Part shown: piece after piece, positions 17,380 through 25,417 of the stretch
Position numbering within the stretch: the stretch's first letter is position 1
How the letters are laid out: every line of letters starts with the position of its first letter
Source: Arthrobacter sp. StoSoilA2
Lineage (GTDB): Bacteria; Actinomycetota; Actinomycetes; Actinomycetales; Micrococcaceae
DNA length: 64,000 nucleotides
Assembly (NCBI RefSeq): GCF_019977195.1
Contig: NZ_AP024643.1
Coordinates: 2,542,001-2,606,000, forward strand
Direction: 5' to 3'
Made by a program: the position numbers and the translations under genes
The notes under the pieces: generated by a model
The model's database searches: none
The model's input: the letters and a program-made list of their open reading frames with translations, nothing else
What the model was told of the DNA's origin: nothing

Positions 17380-18102
17380 ATGTCCACAGATGTCGCGGCG
17401 GCAATGCCCAAGTACTACGTCCTCAAGACCGAGCTGCTTGCCTCGATCGCCGGACTCCAGCCGGGCACTCTCATCCCCACGGAACGGGCTCTGGCGGAGA
17501 AGTACAAGACGTCCCGCACCACCGTTCGGCAAGCGATCAGCGAGCTCGTCGCGGAGGGGAAACTGGGCCGCATCCAGGGGCATGGCACCTTTGTTGCGCC
17601 GCCAAAGATGACCCACGTGCGGCAGCTCACGTCCTTCTCCGACGACGCAAGGAACCAAGGCCTGCGGCCTGACTCCAACCTCCTGTCCCTGGCTGTGGCC
17701 AAGGCGGACGTCGACGTCGCAGCGCATTTGGGAATCGATCCTGGCGATGGCGTCACACGCCTTGAGCGAATTCGCTTGATCGACGGCGAACCCCTGGCCC
17801 ACGAGGTGGCTTACCTACCGGGCAAGCTGCCACGCTTCAAGGCAAACCTGGAAAAGGCCGGTTCTCTCTATGCAGCCCTGGCCGACATTTACGGCATCCA
17901 TATCTCCGACGTCGAGGACACCGTGGAGACAGCACTGGCTGGACCGGAGGACGTCCGGCTGCTCGGGATCGAAATGGGGGCGCCGTTGCTGGTGGTCCAC
18001 CGCCTGGCGCGGGATGCTGCGGGGGTCCCTGTCGAATGGACGCGCAGCACGTTCCGCGGCGACCGGTTCCGCTTCGTTTCCCGGGTGAAGTCGGGCGCCT
18101 GA
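17380..18102 (+). CDS. GntR/HutC-family regulator (DasR/NagR-like)
   Basis: 240-residue regulator. The N-terminal winged helix is clear (LIPTERALAEKYKTSRTTVRQAISELVAEG, GRIQGHGTFVAPPK), followed by a UTRA ligand domain ending RSTFRGDRFRF. UTRA proteins of the DasR/NagR type bind glucosamine- or GlcNAc-6-phosphate. The ATG at 17380 has TAGGA at 17367-17371. It is divergent from the porter-kinase-SIS genes, with two dre-like sites between, so it is the likely repressor of this amino-sugar locus. Confidence 0.87.
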   Translation: MSTDVAAAMPKYYVLKTELLASIAGLQPGTLIPTERALAEKYKTSRTTVRQAISELVAEGKLGRIQGHGTFVAPPKMTHVRQLTSFSDDARNQGLRPDSNLLSLAVAKADVDVAAHLGIDPGDGVTRLERIRLIDGEPLAHEVAYLPGKLPRFKANLEKAGSLYAALADIYGIHISDVEDTVETALAGPEDVRLLGIEMGAPLLVVHRLARDAAGVPVEWTRSTFRGDRFRFVSRVKSGA

Positions 18103-18144
18103 GATGGCCAATTCGCCGTCGGGGGAGCTGGTGCGGAGTGGCCG

Positions 18145-19002
18145 CTAGGAAACAGTAACCGCGGTACTTCCCTGCAAGGTGCGGCGCACGAAGTCCGCAC
18201 TTGGTTGTGCGTAGGCGTCCATAATCTGCTTGAACAACGCAGTTCCTTGGGCCCCGGGCCAGTCTTCGGGCAGGAATGTCCCGGGCAGCCCGGGGTCGAG
18301 GTAGGGGATGATCCGCCAGCGGTCAATGCATTGGACATACCTGGCAAAGGCGCCGGCATCGATGCCGGCGCCGTCCCGGGCGGGCACGGCAGACCCGTGC
18401 TCGCGGATGAAATCCTTGTAGAGTTCCGCTACCGCGTCCAGATCCCACCACTTCGAGGCGGCATCCTCCAGGCTGCCGCCCACCAGCGGGGTTTGCGTCA
18501 CGAAGAGGGTGGCCATTCCCCGGAGTTCGAGGTCGGCGAGGATTTCCTCCACCTCGCCACGAAGGGTATCCGGGCAGATCCACAGGCCGGCGGCCACCGT
18601 CCCGCAACCAATCCAGTGGAGCCTGCGCCGCAACTGGTGACGCTTCTCCCGCTCCGTCTCCGGAATCGAAAAGGAAACGAGGCACCACGGATCGGACGGT
18701 GACATGCTGGTGGGGTTGTAAATCCTGCGATCGCCGCGGGCCAGCATGGAAGCCGCTCCTTCGGTCAGCGTGAAACCGGGGATCCCGTCGCGCGTCTCCT
18801 GAAGGACAACGTCCTTCTTCCGCAGGCGGCCCAGGGCCGTCCGGGTCACAGTGCCGGACGTGCCAAGGGCCTCCATGAGGACGACAATGTCCTTGGCCGA
18901 CATCCAACCGCCCGCTTCCCGCAGGTACAAGCCAATGACGGTTCGCAGCAACGACGTGGTACTCCCGGGACGGGAGTCCATATCGTCAAGAACGGCACTC
19001 AC
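18145..19002 (-). CDS. PaaX-family transcriptional regulator
   Basis: 285 residues. The N-terminal winged-helix region (about residues 15-85) contains VTRTALGRLRKKDVVLQ, followed by the central PaaX segment with DPWCLVSFSIPETEREKRHQLRRRLHWIGCG and the C-terminal domain around WWDLDAVAELYKDF. PaaX proteins are repressors of aromatic catabolism that respond to CoA thioesters. Here the gene is fused to the kyn operon: its GTG overlaps the kynU stop (GTGA, 18999-19002). It likely controls kynA/kynU, which would be an unusual use of the family. Confidence 0.85.
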   Translation of the reverse strand: MSAVLDDMDSRPGSTTSLLRTVIGLYLREAGGWMSAKDIVVLMEALGTSGTVTRTALGRLRKKDVVLQETRDGIPGFTLTEGAASMLARGDRRIYNPTSMSPSDPWCLVSFSIPETEREKRHQLRRRLHWIGCGTVAAGLWICPDTLRGEVEEILADLELRGMATLFVTQTPLVGGSLEDAASKWWDLDAVAELYKDFIREHGSAVPARDGAGIDAGAFARYVQCIDRWRIIPYLDPGLPGTFLPEDWPGAQGTALFKQIMDAYAQPSADFVRRTLQGSTAVTVS

Positions 19003-20237
19003 AGCAGTTCGGCGAGGGCGTCGCGGATAGCTGTCACTCCCAGCTCAACCTCAGCGTAGCTCGTGCTCAAGGGAGACAACCCGATGCGCAGGCCATGCGG
19101 GGGACGGAAATCTGGAATGACGCCCCGCTCCCACAGCTTCGCCGTCACATCGGCAAACAGTGGGTGGTCCACCGTGACATGCGAGCCACGCTCGGCAGCG
19201 TCGCGGGGGCTCACAATTTCTACTCCAAGTGGAACCAGGAGCTCGTCCGCAAGGGCGATCGCGTACTCCGTGAGTTTGACCGACTTCTCCCGGACCTTAT
19301 CCATGCCCACAGAGGCGATCAGCTCCACCATGTCCTTGATCGGCTGCATGGCAAGAACAGGAGGAGTACCCGTGATGAACCGCCGGATTCCCGCGGCGGG
19401 ACGGTATGAATCCGTCATGCCGAATGGATTGTCGGCACCCATCCACCCCCAGATGGGCTGCTGGAGAAGGTTCTGCCGCGAGGCGTTGACATACGCGAAT
19501 GCGGGGGAGCCCGGACCACCGTTGAGATACTTGTAGGTGCAGCCAACGGCCAGGTCGACGTCCCAGGCATCAAGGTCCAACGGCACGGAACCTACGGAAT
19601 GGCACAGGTCCCAGAGCATGAGGGCACCTGCGGCATGCACCTTGCCGGTGATTGCCTTCGCGTCTGCAAGGAACCCGGAGCGGTAGGCCACATGGCTAAG
19701 AACCACGACGGCGGTCCGCTCGCCAAGGAGCCCGTCCAGGTCCGCCGCACGAACGCCGCTTGCGGGGTTGGTGGCGATCCATTTGATGCTTGCCCCGCGT
19801 TCCCTGGCGATCCCTTCGATGATGAAGCGGTCCGTGGGAAAGTTGTCCCGGTCAATGATGATCTCGTCACGGCCCGGCTGGGCATCAACCGCTGCCCGGA
19901 TCAACTTGTACAGCATGACCGAGGTGGAGTCGCCCACTGTGACCTGCCCGGGAGCGGCACCAAGCGTCACTTCGCCGATGCGGTCGCCCACGCGTGTAGG
20001 CTCATCCATCCACTGTTCGTCCCAGCCGCGGATCAGCCGGCTGCCCCAGGCATCATGGACGAAGGATTGGAGGTTCGCTGCGGTTGCCTTCAGCGGACGT
20101 CCGAGCGAGTTGCCGTCGAGATAAGCGGTGAGCTGGCCGGCGTCGGGCGTGTAGAACGCCTCACGCTGGGCGGCGAGAGGATCTGCGGCGTCCAGCTCGG
20201 CCGACGTTGGCCGTTGGGTCTGCTGGGCAGTGGTCAT
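18999..20237 (-). CDS. kynU: Kynureninase
   Basis: 412-residue PLP enzyme of the fold-type I class. It cleaves L-kynurenine to anthranilate and L-alanine (or 3-hydroxykynurenine to 3-hydroxyanthranilate). Visible are YLDGNSLGRPLK near the N-terminus, DSTSVMLYKL, DLCHSVGSVPLDLDAWDVDLAVGC and the PLP lysine in TYKYLNGGPGSPAF. It lies 36 bases downstream of kynA. No kynurenine formamidase or kynurenine 3-monooxygenase gene is in the window, so the short route to anthranilate is the simplest reading. Confidence 0.95.
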   Translation of the reverse strand: MTTAQQTQRPTSAELDAADPLAAQREAFYTPDAGQLTAYLDGNSLGRPLKATAANLQSFVHDAWGSRLIRGWDEQWMDEPTRVGDRIGEVTLGAAPGQVTVGDSTSVMLYKLIRAAVDAQPGRDEIIIDRDNFPTDRFIIEGIARERGASIKWIATNPASGVRAADLDGLLGERTAVVVLSHVAYRSGFLADAKAITGKVHAAGALMLWDLCHSVGSVPLDLDAWDVDLAVGCTYKYLNGGPGSPAFAYVNASRQNLLQQPIWGWMGADNPFGMTDSYRPAAGIRRFITGTPPVLAMQPIKDMVELIASVGMDKVREKSVKLTEYAIALADELLVPLGVEIVSPRDAAERGSHVTVDHPLFADVTAKLWERGVIPDFRPPHGLRIGLSPLSTSYAEVELGVTAIRDALAELL

Positions 20238-20273
20238 GGTTCCCTCCTGGGGGAGTGCTTGGCGGTTGTTTGC

Positions 20274-21143
20274 TTAGTTGCCGATCTCAGTACGGACGGC
20301 GTACAGCTCGGGGAAGAAGGTGAGGTCAAGGGCGCGTTTGAGGAAGTCGACACCGGAGGAGCCGCCGGTGCCCACCTTGAACCCGATGGTCCGCTGGACG
20401 GTGCGCAGATGCCGGAACCGCCAGGCCTGGAAGTTGTCTTCGATGTCCACGAGGTCTTCGCAGGCCTCGTACAGTCCCCACTGGGTATCGTCCGATTCGT
20501 AGATCTTCTGGAAGACCGGAACCAGATCCTTTCGGAACGTCCAAGGCTCGCTGGTGTCCCGCTCCAAAATGTCGGCCGGGATGTCGTATCCGGCCCGGGC
20601 GAGAACCGCCAGGAAGGCGTCGTACAGGGTGGGTTCATCCAGGAGCCGGCTGAGCAGCGCATGTGCTTCGGGGTCGCTTTCGAAAACGCGCAGCATGCCC
20701 CTGTTTTTGTTACCCAGCAGGAATTCAACCCCGCGGTATTGATACGACTGGAAACCTGAGGAACTACCCAGGAATCCGCGGAACTGTGCATACTCGCGGG
20801 GCGTGAGCGTGCCCAGGACCGACCACTGTTCTGTCATGGTGCGCTGGATGGCCTTGACGCGGGCGATGCATTTGAGCGCCTTGCCAAGGTTGTCCTGGTC
20901 AAAAAGCCTGCGGGCTTCCAGGAGCTCATGCAGGACGAGTTTGAGCCACAGCTCACTGGTTTGGTGCTGGATGATGAACAGCAGTTCGTCGTGGTGCTCG
21001 GGCTGGCTGAGCGGATGCTGCGAGTTGAGCAGGTGGTCCAGGTCCAGATAACCGCCATAGGACATTGCATGCCGGAAATCGGTGCGCACTGAGTCTTCTA
21101 TGTGGCGGACACTTTGGGGGGAATGGACTGGGGGCTTTTCCAT
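20274..21143 (-). CDS. kynA: Tryptophan 2,3-dioxygenase
   Basis: 289-residue haem dioxygenase that opens the tryptophan ring to N-formylkynurenine, the first step of the kynurenine pathway. Family signatures include MSYGGYLDLDHLLNSQHP, HHDELLFIIQHQTSELWLKL with the haem/substrate region, and FRGFLGSSSGFQSYQYR. The ATG at 21143 is preceded by GAAGG. It is first in the operon kynA-kynU-paaX-like and has a recognisable promoter and palindrome directly upstream. Confidence 0.95.
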   Translation of the reverse strand: MEKPPVHSPQSVRHIEDSVRTDFRHAMSYGGYLDLDHLLNSQHPLSQPEHHDELLFIIQHQTSELWLKLVLHELLEARRLFDQDNLGKALKCIARVKAIQRTMTEQWSVLGTLTPREYAQFRGFLGSSSGFQSYQYRGVEFLLGNKNRGMLRVFESDPEAHALLSRLLDEPTLYDAFLAVLARAGYDIPADILERDTSEPWTFRKDLVPVFQKIYESDDTQWGLYEACEDLVDIEDNFQAWRFRHLRTVQRTIGFKVGTGGSSGVDFLKRALDLTFFPELYAVRTEIGN

Positions 21144-21150
21144 ACCTTCG

Positions 21151-21178
21151 AGATTATCACTTCCATGACGAACGTCAA
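21151..21178 (-). promoter_or_regulatory. kynA promoter
   Basis: On the minus strand, TTGACG (complement of 21173-21178) and TAATCT (complement of 21151-21156) are 16 bases apart, with a TG extension before the -10. The -10 ends 7 bases before the kynA ATG, so the transcript would be leaderless or nearly so. Confidence 0.6.
21167..21178. promoter_or_regulatory. Palindrome over the kynA -35 box
   Basis: TGACGAACGTCA-type symmetry: arms TGACG/CGTCA around AA directly overlap the -35 hexamer. A partial second copy, TGACGTTCGCC, lies at 21210-21220. This is a plausible repressor site, for example for the PaaX-like protein, between kynA and the divergent HAD gene. Confidence 0.45.
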
Positions 21179-21274
21179 GAGAATGATTTCGCCCGCACGT
21201 TCTTTCCCCTGACGTTCGCCGCAGTGCCGTACGCTGGGCTTGGTAGACCGGAACGCGGGGAAGGGAGGACGACC

Positions 21275-21781
21275 ATGGCCTCCAACATGCCGGTGTCCAT
21301 ATATTTGGACGTCGACGGCGTGGTGAACCCGTTCGGCCCCCAAGGCGTCACTGATTGGGGTGGAGAATGGAAAATCGCCGACGCCGGCATCCTTGACGTC
21401 GCGTTCGCGCCCGAGGCAGTGGCCGAACTCAACGAGCTGGCAGAGCATCCCTTCGCCCGCTTTGTATGGCTCACCACCTGGGAACGCCTTGCCCCGGAGT
21501 TTCTCTGTCCTGCCATTGGACTGAAGGGCGAGGATTGGCCTGTCCTTACCAGCCAGGGGTGGGACCAAAGCGCGGAATGGTGGAAACTCGGGGCGCTCCA
21601 GAAGGACCTGGCCGCGATGGGAGCCGAGCGCTTCGTGTGGCTGGACGACCAACTTGGCCAGGAGTCAGACGCCCGTTCCTGGGCTGAATACCACCAGGGC
21701 CGTGTGCTTTGCATCTCACCGGATCCACGCAAGGGACTCTCCCGCCGCGATCTTGCCGCGGTCCGTACCTTCCTCGGTTGA
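21275..21781 (+). CDS. Small HAD-fold protein
   Basis: 168 residues from ATG 21275 behind GGGAGG (21263-21268). HAD motif I is YLDVDGVVNP, motif II lies in VWLTTWE, and a late acidic motif is FVWLDDQL. It resembles the short stand-alone HAD proteins related to the HAD domain of the 'Swiss army knife' RNA repair family. The substrate is not known. It is divergent from kynA with a 131-base intergenic region carrying the palindromes, though nothing else links it to tryptophan metabolism. Confidence 0.8.
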   Translation: MASNMPVSIYLDVDGVVNPFGPQGVTDWGGEWKIADAGILDVAFAPEAVAELNELAEHPFARFVWLTTWERLAPEFLCPAIGLKGEDWPVLTSQGWDQSAEWWKLGALQKDLAAMGAERFVWLDDQLGQESDARSWAEYHQGRVLCISPDPRKGLSRRDLAAVRTFLG

Positions 21782-21875
21782 CCGAAGCGACGGTACCTGT
21801 TTGGCCGCTCGGTGGTTGGCACGTAGGATTCTTAAGGTTTCAAGCCCGCCGGATAGAGTGCGGCAAGTCCAGTCA

Positions 21876-21897
21876 GGTGAACAATGGCTGAACTATG
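21876..21897. promoter_or_regulatory. PHO-box-like 11-bp direct repeat
   Basis: GGTGAACAATG (21876-21886) and GCTGAACTATG (21887-21897) are adjacent and match at 9 of 11 positions. On the other strand they read GTTCAGC-N4-GTTCACC, the PhoP direct-repeat arrangement described in Streptomyces. They overlap the presumed -35 region of TATGCT (21894-21899) upstream of the phosphate transporter. Confidence 0.6.
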
Positions 21898-21960
21898 CTG
21901 TGCATGGCAGGTATGGGGAAGTGGAACTGCTGAACGTCGACTCTGCAGATTGGGCAACAG

Positions 21961-23166
21961 GTGGAAATCACCTTCATGGTCGCGCTTGTCATAGCGTTGG
22001 CCCTATTCTTTGACTTCACCAACGGCTTTCACGACACAGCCAATGCGATGGCTACGCCTATCGCTACGGGGGCGATCAAGCCCAAGACGGCGGTTGCCCT
22101 GGCAGCCGTGCTCAACCTTGTTGGGGCGTTCCTTTCAACCGAAGTGGCAAAAACCATTTCCGGGGGACTCATCCGGGAAGGCTCGGACGGTATCCACATC
22201 ACACCGGACATCATCTTCGCCGGTCTGATGGGTGCAATCCTCTGGAACATGGTCACGTGGCTCAAAGGCCTGCCCTCCAGTTCCTCGCACGCATTGTTCG
22301 GCGGCCTCATCGGCGCCGCGGTGGTAGGTATCGGACTTCACTCAATCAACTTTGAAACAGTGCTGCAGAAGGTGATCCTGCCAGCTGTCTTTGCACCCCT
22401 CATCGCCGGGGCCGTAGCGTACCTTTGCACCCGCCTGGCCTACGCGCTGACCTCCCGGCACGACCCCGAAACGGGTGACAAGCTCACGCAGAAGCGCGGT
22501 GGTTTCCGGACCGGCCAGATCTTCACGTCCAGCCTCGTAGCCCTCGCACACGGCACCAACGATGCCCAGAAGACCATGGGCATCATCACCCTGGTCCTCA
22601 TTGCGGGAGGCACGCAGGCTCCGGGATCCGGTCCGCAGTTCTGGGTCGTGGCTGCTTGTGCTTTGGCCATCGCCATCGGCACTTATGCCGGTGGCTGGCG
22701 CATCATCCGCACCATGGGTTCAGGCCTGACCGAAGTAAAGCCGGCGCAAGGCTTCTCGGCCGAGACCAGCACGGCCTCAGCCATCCTGGCTTCTTCCCAC
22801 CTGGGTTTCGCGCTCTCCACCACGCAGGTCGCCTCCGGTTCCGTCATTGGCTCCGGCCTGGGCCGAAAGGGCACCTCCGTTCGCTGGGGCACTGCCGGCA
22901 AGATCGCTTTGGGTTGGCTGTTCACCCTGCCGGCGTCGGCCATCGTGGGCGGGCTTACCGCGCTCCTGGTGAACATCGGTGTCGTGGGTGTCGTCATTGC
23001 AGCGGTCGTCGGCAGCGCCGCCGTCGTCTTCATGTTTGTTGCGTCGCGTAAATCGCATGTTGGCCACCACAACGCAGTGGAAGTCGAAGAGGCCGGCCAC
23101 GCCGTGAAGTTCAGCAAGAAAAAGAAAACCCGAAAGTCCGTCAACAACAAGGATGTGCAGCGATGA
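21961..23166 (+). CDS. pitA: PiT-family inorganic phosphate transporter
   Basis: 401-residue membrane protein that takes up phosphate (or metal-phosphate) with protons. The two inverted-repeat PiT signatures are present: FDFTNGFHDTANAMATPIATGA near the N-terminus (residues about 18-38) and LAHGTNDAQKTMG in the middle. A charged cytoplasmic tail ends KFSKKKKTRKS. The GTG at 21961 is the only sensible start before the first helix. A PHO-box-like repeat lies upstream, and a small membrane protein gene overlaps its stop (ATGA). Confidence 0.9.
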   Translation: MEITFMVALVIALALFFDFTNGFHDTANAMATPIATGAIKPKTAVALAAVLNLVGAFLSTEVAKTISGGLIREGSDGIHITPDIIFAGLMGAILWNMVTWLKGLPSSSSHALFGGLIGAAVVGIGLHSINFETVLQKVILPAVFAPLIAGAVAYLCTRLAYALTSRHDPETGDKLTQKRGGFRTGQIFTSSLVALAHGTNDAQKTMGIITLVLIAGGTQAPGSGPQFWVVAACALAIAIGTYAGGWRIIRTMGSGLTEVKPAQGFSAETSTASAILASSHLGFALSTTQVASGSVIGSGLGRKGTSVRWGTAGKIALGWLFTLPASAIVGGLTALLVNIGVVGVVIAAVVGSAAVVFMFVASRKSHVGHHNAVEVEEAGHAVKFSKKKKTRKSVNNKDVQR

Positions 23167-23384
23167 AGTGGCTGGAATTGCTTCAGGTTGCCGGCGTCAC
23201 GCTCGTTGCTGCTGTGACCCTGGTGGTTCTCTACTCCCTGGGAGTACGCCTCACCGCAATTGCCGGTGACGCCCAGCAGAAGTCGCCCGGACTCGTTCGC
23301 TCCCTGGCGGCCGTATGCTTTGGCATCTGCGGACTCGCCGTGCTGTTCGGCATCTACTTGATCGTGCCCTACTTCGGAAAGTAA
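23163..23384 (+). CDS. Small membrane protein coupled to PitA
   Basis: 73-residue protein with two predicted transmembrane helices (LQVAGVTLVAAVTLVVLYSLGV and LAAVCFGICGLAVLFGIYLIV) joined by a short polar loop. It starts inside the pitA stop codon (ATGA, 23163-23166), so synthesis is probably coupled and it may be a subunit or regulator of the transporter. I do not recognise the family. Confidence 0.75.
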   Translation: MKWLELLQVAGVTLVAAVTLVVLYSLGVRLTAIAGDAQQKSPGLVRSLAAVCFGICGLAVLFGIYLIVPYFGK

Positions 23385-23424
23385 CCGCCTCTCTGGCAGC
23401 AAAGTCCATTCGGGAGAATAATCA

Positions 23425-23445
23425 GCAGTGAAGTTACATCACTGC
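23425..23445. promoter_or_regulatory. Perfect 7-bp inverted repeat upstream of lipoprotein gene
   Basis: GCAGTGA (23425-23431) and TCACTGC (23439-23445) flank a 7-base spacer, 31 bases before the lipoprotein ATG. It could be an operator or a small hairpin; nothing names the regulator. Confidence 0.4.
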
Positions 23446-23476
23446 GTGGTCGTGATCCGGCAGATGTGGGGCTGTC

Positions 23477-24478
23477 ATGAAGTGCCATTCCCGAAGACAT
23501 CGCATCGGACTGGCGCTGGTTCCGGTCCTGATGCTGGCACTTTCTGCGTGCGTTCCCAACAACACCCCACAAGGCAGTCCATCTCCCAATCCGGCTCCGC
23601 CCGCCACCAACGCAACATCACCAGCGGTTCCCACCGCCGTCGCTCCCACCGCCGGGCAGCCCGCAGGTCCGGCCGGACCGGGAGCACCCCAGGCAGAAGC
23701 GCCGGTGGTGCGCTGGGTACCCATTGGGCCAGTAGGCCCCAACGATCCCACGGCCGGTCAACGCTATCTCCTGCTGCAGCAATTCCAATGCGATGCGCTG
23801 GCCAAGAGCCTGGAAGGCGCCGAAGATGTTGCCGTGTGGCAAGCCGCCGCCGCTGTCTGCAAGGCACTGCAAAGTGGTGTGCAGCAGGACTGGCAGCGCG
23901 CTTCGAATGCCGTTGCAGCCACACCGCGTATACCGCAGACCCAGTGTCTTGAGTTCACCGTCGCCGCAACGTCAGCTTCTGCGGTCGCCCAACACCGCAG
24001 CAACCCGGGAGTCCAACTAAAGCCTGAAACCGCCCCGGGTGAAGCTTGCCCGCGGCACTTGAGCGGCCTCACGGTGGTCGACAACGACCTGAGGCCAGTG
24101 GCAGGCACAGCGCGTGCCTCCGGCCCCCGGTCAGGCGGCACTGTGGTCAGGCTGGATGGCTATTACGTCAGGGTCGGGGACATCCTGTTCGACGGCGTCC
24201 CCGCAGCTCCCGAAATAGTTGCCGGAGGAGGGGACTACGAAACGCTGTACCTGAGGATGCCGCCGTCCGATGGCCGCGCCGCCGTCCGCATTTCCATTAC
24301 GGACACCGTGGACATCAGCGGAACAGTGACCTTCTTCTATGAAGATTCCACGCCGGCCAGCACGGGCCCGGGTGGAACGCCCGAAACCAATGGAACCCCG
24401 CCAAGCGCCGAGCCCACGCGGAGCGCCCCACCGGCCACCATTCCTTCCGTCGGTGCGTCCCCCACGGCAACTCCATGA
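23477..24478 (+). CDS. Putative lipoprotein with IPT/TIG-like segment
   Basis: 333 residues. The lipoprotein signal peptide has lipobox LSAC at about residues 22-25, then a Pro/Ala/Thr-rich linker to about 80. A mostly helical segment follows with two or more Cys. A beta-rich segment runs SGPRSGGTVVRLDGYYVRVGD ... ILFDGVPA and resembles IPT/TIG immunoglobulin-like domains. A disordered Thr/Pro tail ends the protein. Its stop overlaps the start of the next membrane protein (ATGA, 24475-24478), so the two are likely co-produced. Function unknown. Confidence 0.75.
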   Translation: MKCHSRRHRIGLALVPVLMLALSACVPNNTPQGSPSPNPAPPATNATSPAVPTAVAPTAGQPAGPAGPGAPQAEAPVVRWVPIGPVGPNDPTAGQRYLLLQQFQCDALAKSLEGAEDVAVWQAAAAVCKALQSGVQQDWQRASNAVAATPRIPQTQCLEFTVAATSASAVAQHRSNPGVQLKPETAPGEACPRHLSGLTVVDNDLRPVAGTARASGPRSGGTVVRLDGYYVRVGDILFDGVPAAPEIVAGGGDYETLYLRMPPSDGRAAVRISITDTVDISGTVTFFYEDSTPASTGPGGTPETNGTPPSAEPTRSAPPATIPSVGASPTATP

Positions 24479-25404
24479 GCGCCGCCCAGGAGCCCGCTGC
24501 CTCACAAGAACCCGCTGCCTCACAAGAAGCCGAGGAGCGGAGCCTGGTCAACAACCGCTGGCAGCGGACCCTGGACGTCCTCTCCGTCATAGGTCCGCCC
24601 CTGACCGTGGCCACGGCGTTGTTGGTCTACTTCGGCTGGGCGCGTACGGATGCCCAGGCGAAGGCCATGGGCCTGGACGTCAGCCTGTTTGGTTATACCG
24701 TGCAGGACTTTATCCTGCGGAGTATCCAGTCGCTCTTCCAGCCGCTGGCCTGGCTCGTGGTGATCGGGTTGTTGTGGCTCATGGTGGACCGGCTCGTTTC
24801 CCGGCTCCTGGGCGCCGCACGCCACCGGACGCTTCTGCGAAGGGCCGCCCTGGTGGTGCTGGTTCTTGGTTTCGCCTACGCGGCGGTGATGTGGGTGGCG
24901 ATCGTGACCCAGCCAGGACGGATCCTGCTCTACGCACCCTTCCTCATCGCCGCCGGCTTGCTCGTGGGGGCATGGGGACTGAGCGTTCGTCGGCGGGCCG
25001 CTGATCCGGCCCAGCGGATCCTCCGCGCCACCACTCCGCGCTCACTCGAAAGGTCCCTTGTGTTCGTCCTGGTCACCCTGCTCCTTTTCTGGGGTACCTC
25101 CGATTACGCGCAGGCCCTTGGGCGGGGCGCGGCCATCGATTACCAGGAAAGATCCAGCCTGCTGCCAACAGCCGTGGTCTACAGCAAGGAGCGGTTGGCC
25201 GTGACAGCGCCCAACGTCCATGAGGACTCGGCTGGTACGGACGCTGAGCCGTTGTACCGGTACACGGGCCTGCGGCTGCTGGTGGTCAGTGGAGGAAGGA
25301 TCTTCCTGCTGAACGATGGATGGACGCTTGCCCAGGGCCGGGTGGTGGTACTGCGTGATGATGGCAGTGTGCGTGTGGAGTATGGGAACGCCAGCGCCAA
25401 CTGA
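24475..25404 (+). CDS. Polytopic membrane protein of unknown function
   Basis: 309 residues. A short hydrophilic N-terminus carries a QEPAAS repeat (18-bp tandem repeat, 24491-24526). Four or five hydrophobic helices follow between about residues 38 and 215, then an extracytoplasmic-looking C-terminal domain of about 90 residues with beta character (LRLLVVSGGRIFLLNDGW). It is coupled by ATGA overlap to the lipoprotein before it, so the pair probably acts at the membrane surface. I do not recognise the family. Confidence 0.72.
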   Translation: MSAAQEPAASQEPAASQEAEERSLVNNRWQRTLDVLSVIGPPLTVATALLVYFGWARTDAQAKAMGLDVSLFGYTVQDFILRSIQSLFQPLAWLVVIGLLWLMVDRLVSRLLGAARHRTLLRRAALVVLVLGFAYAAVMWVAIVTQPGRILLYAPFLIAAGLLVGAWGLSVRRRAADPAQRILRATTPRSLERSLVFVLVTLLLFWGTSDYAQALGRGAAIDYQERSSLLPTAVVYSKERLAVTAPNVHEDSAGTDAEPLYRYTGLRLLVVSGGRIFLLNDGWTLAQGRVVVLRDDGSVRVEYGNASAN

Positions 25405-25417
25405 CTAGTGTGGGGCC

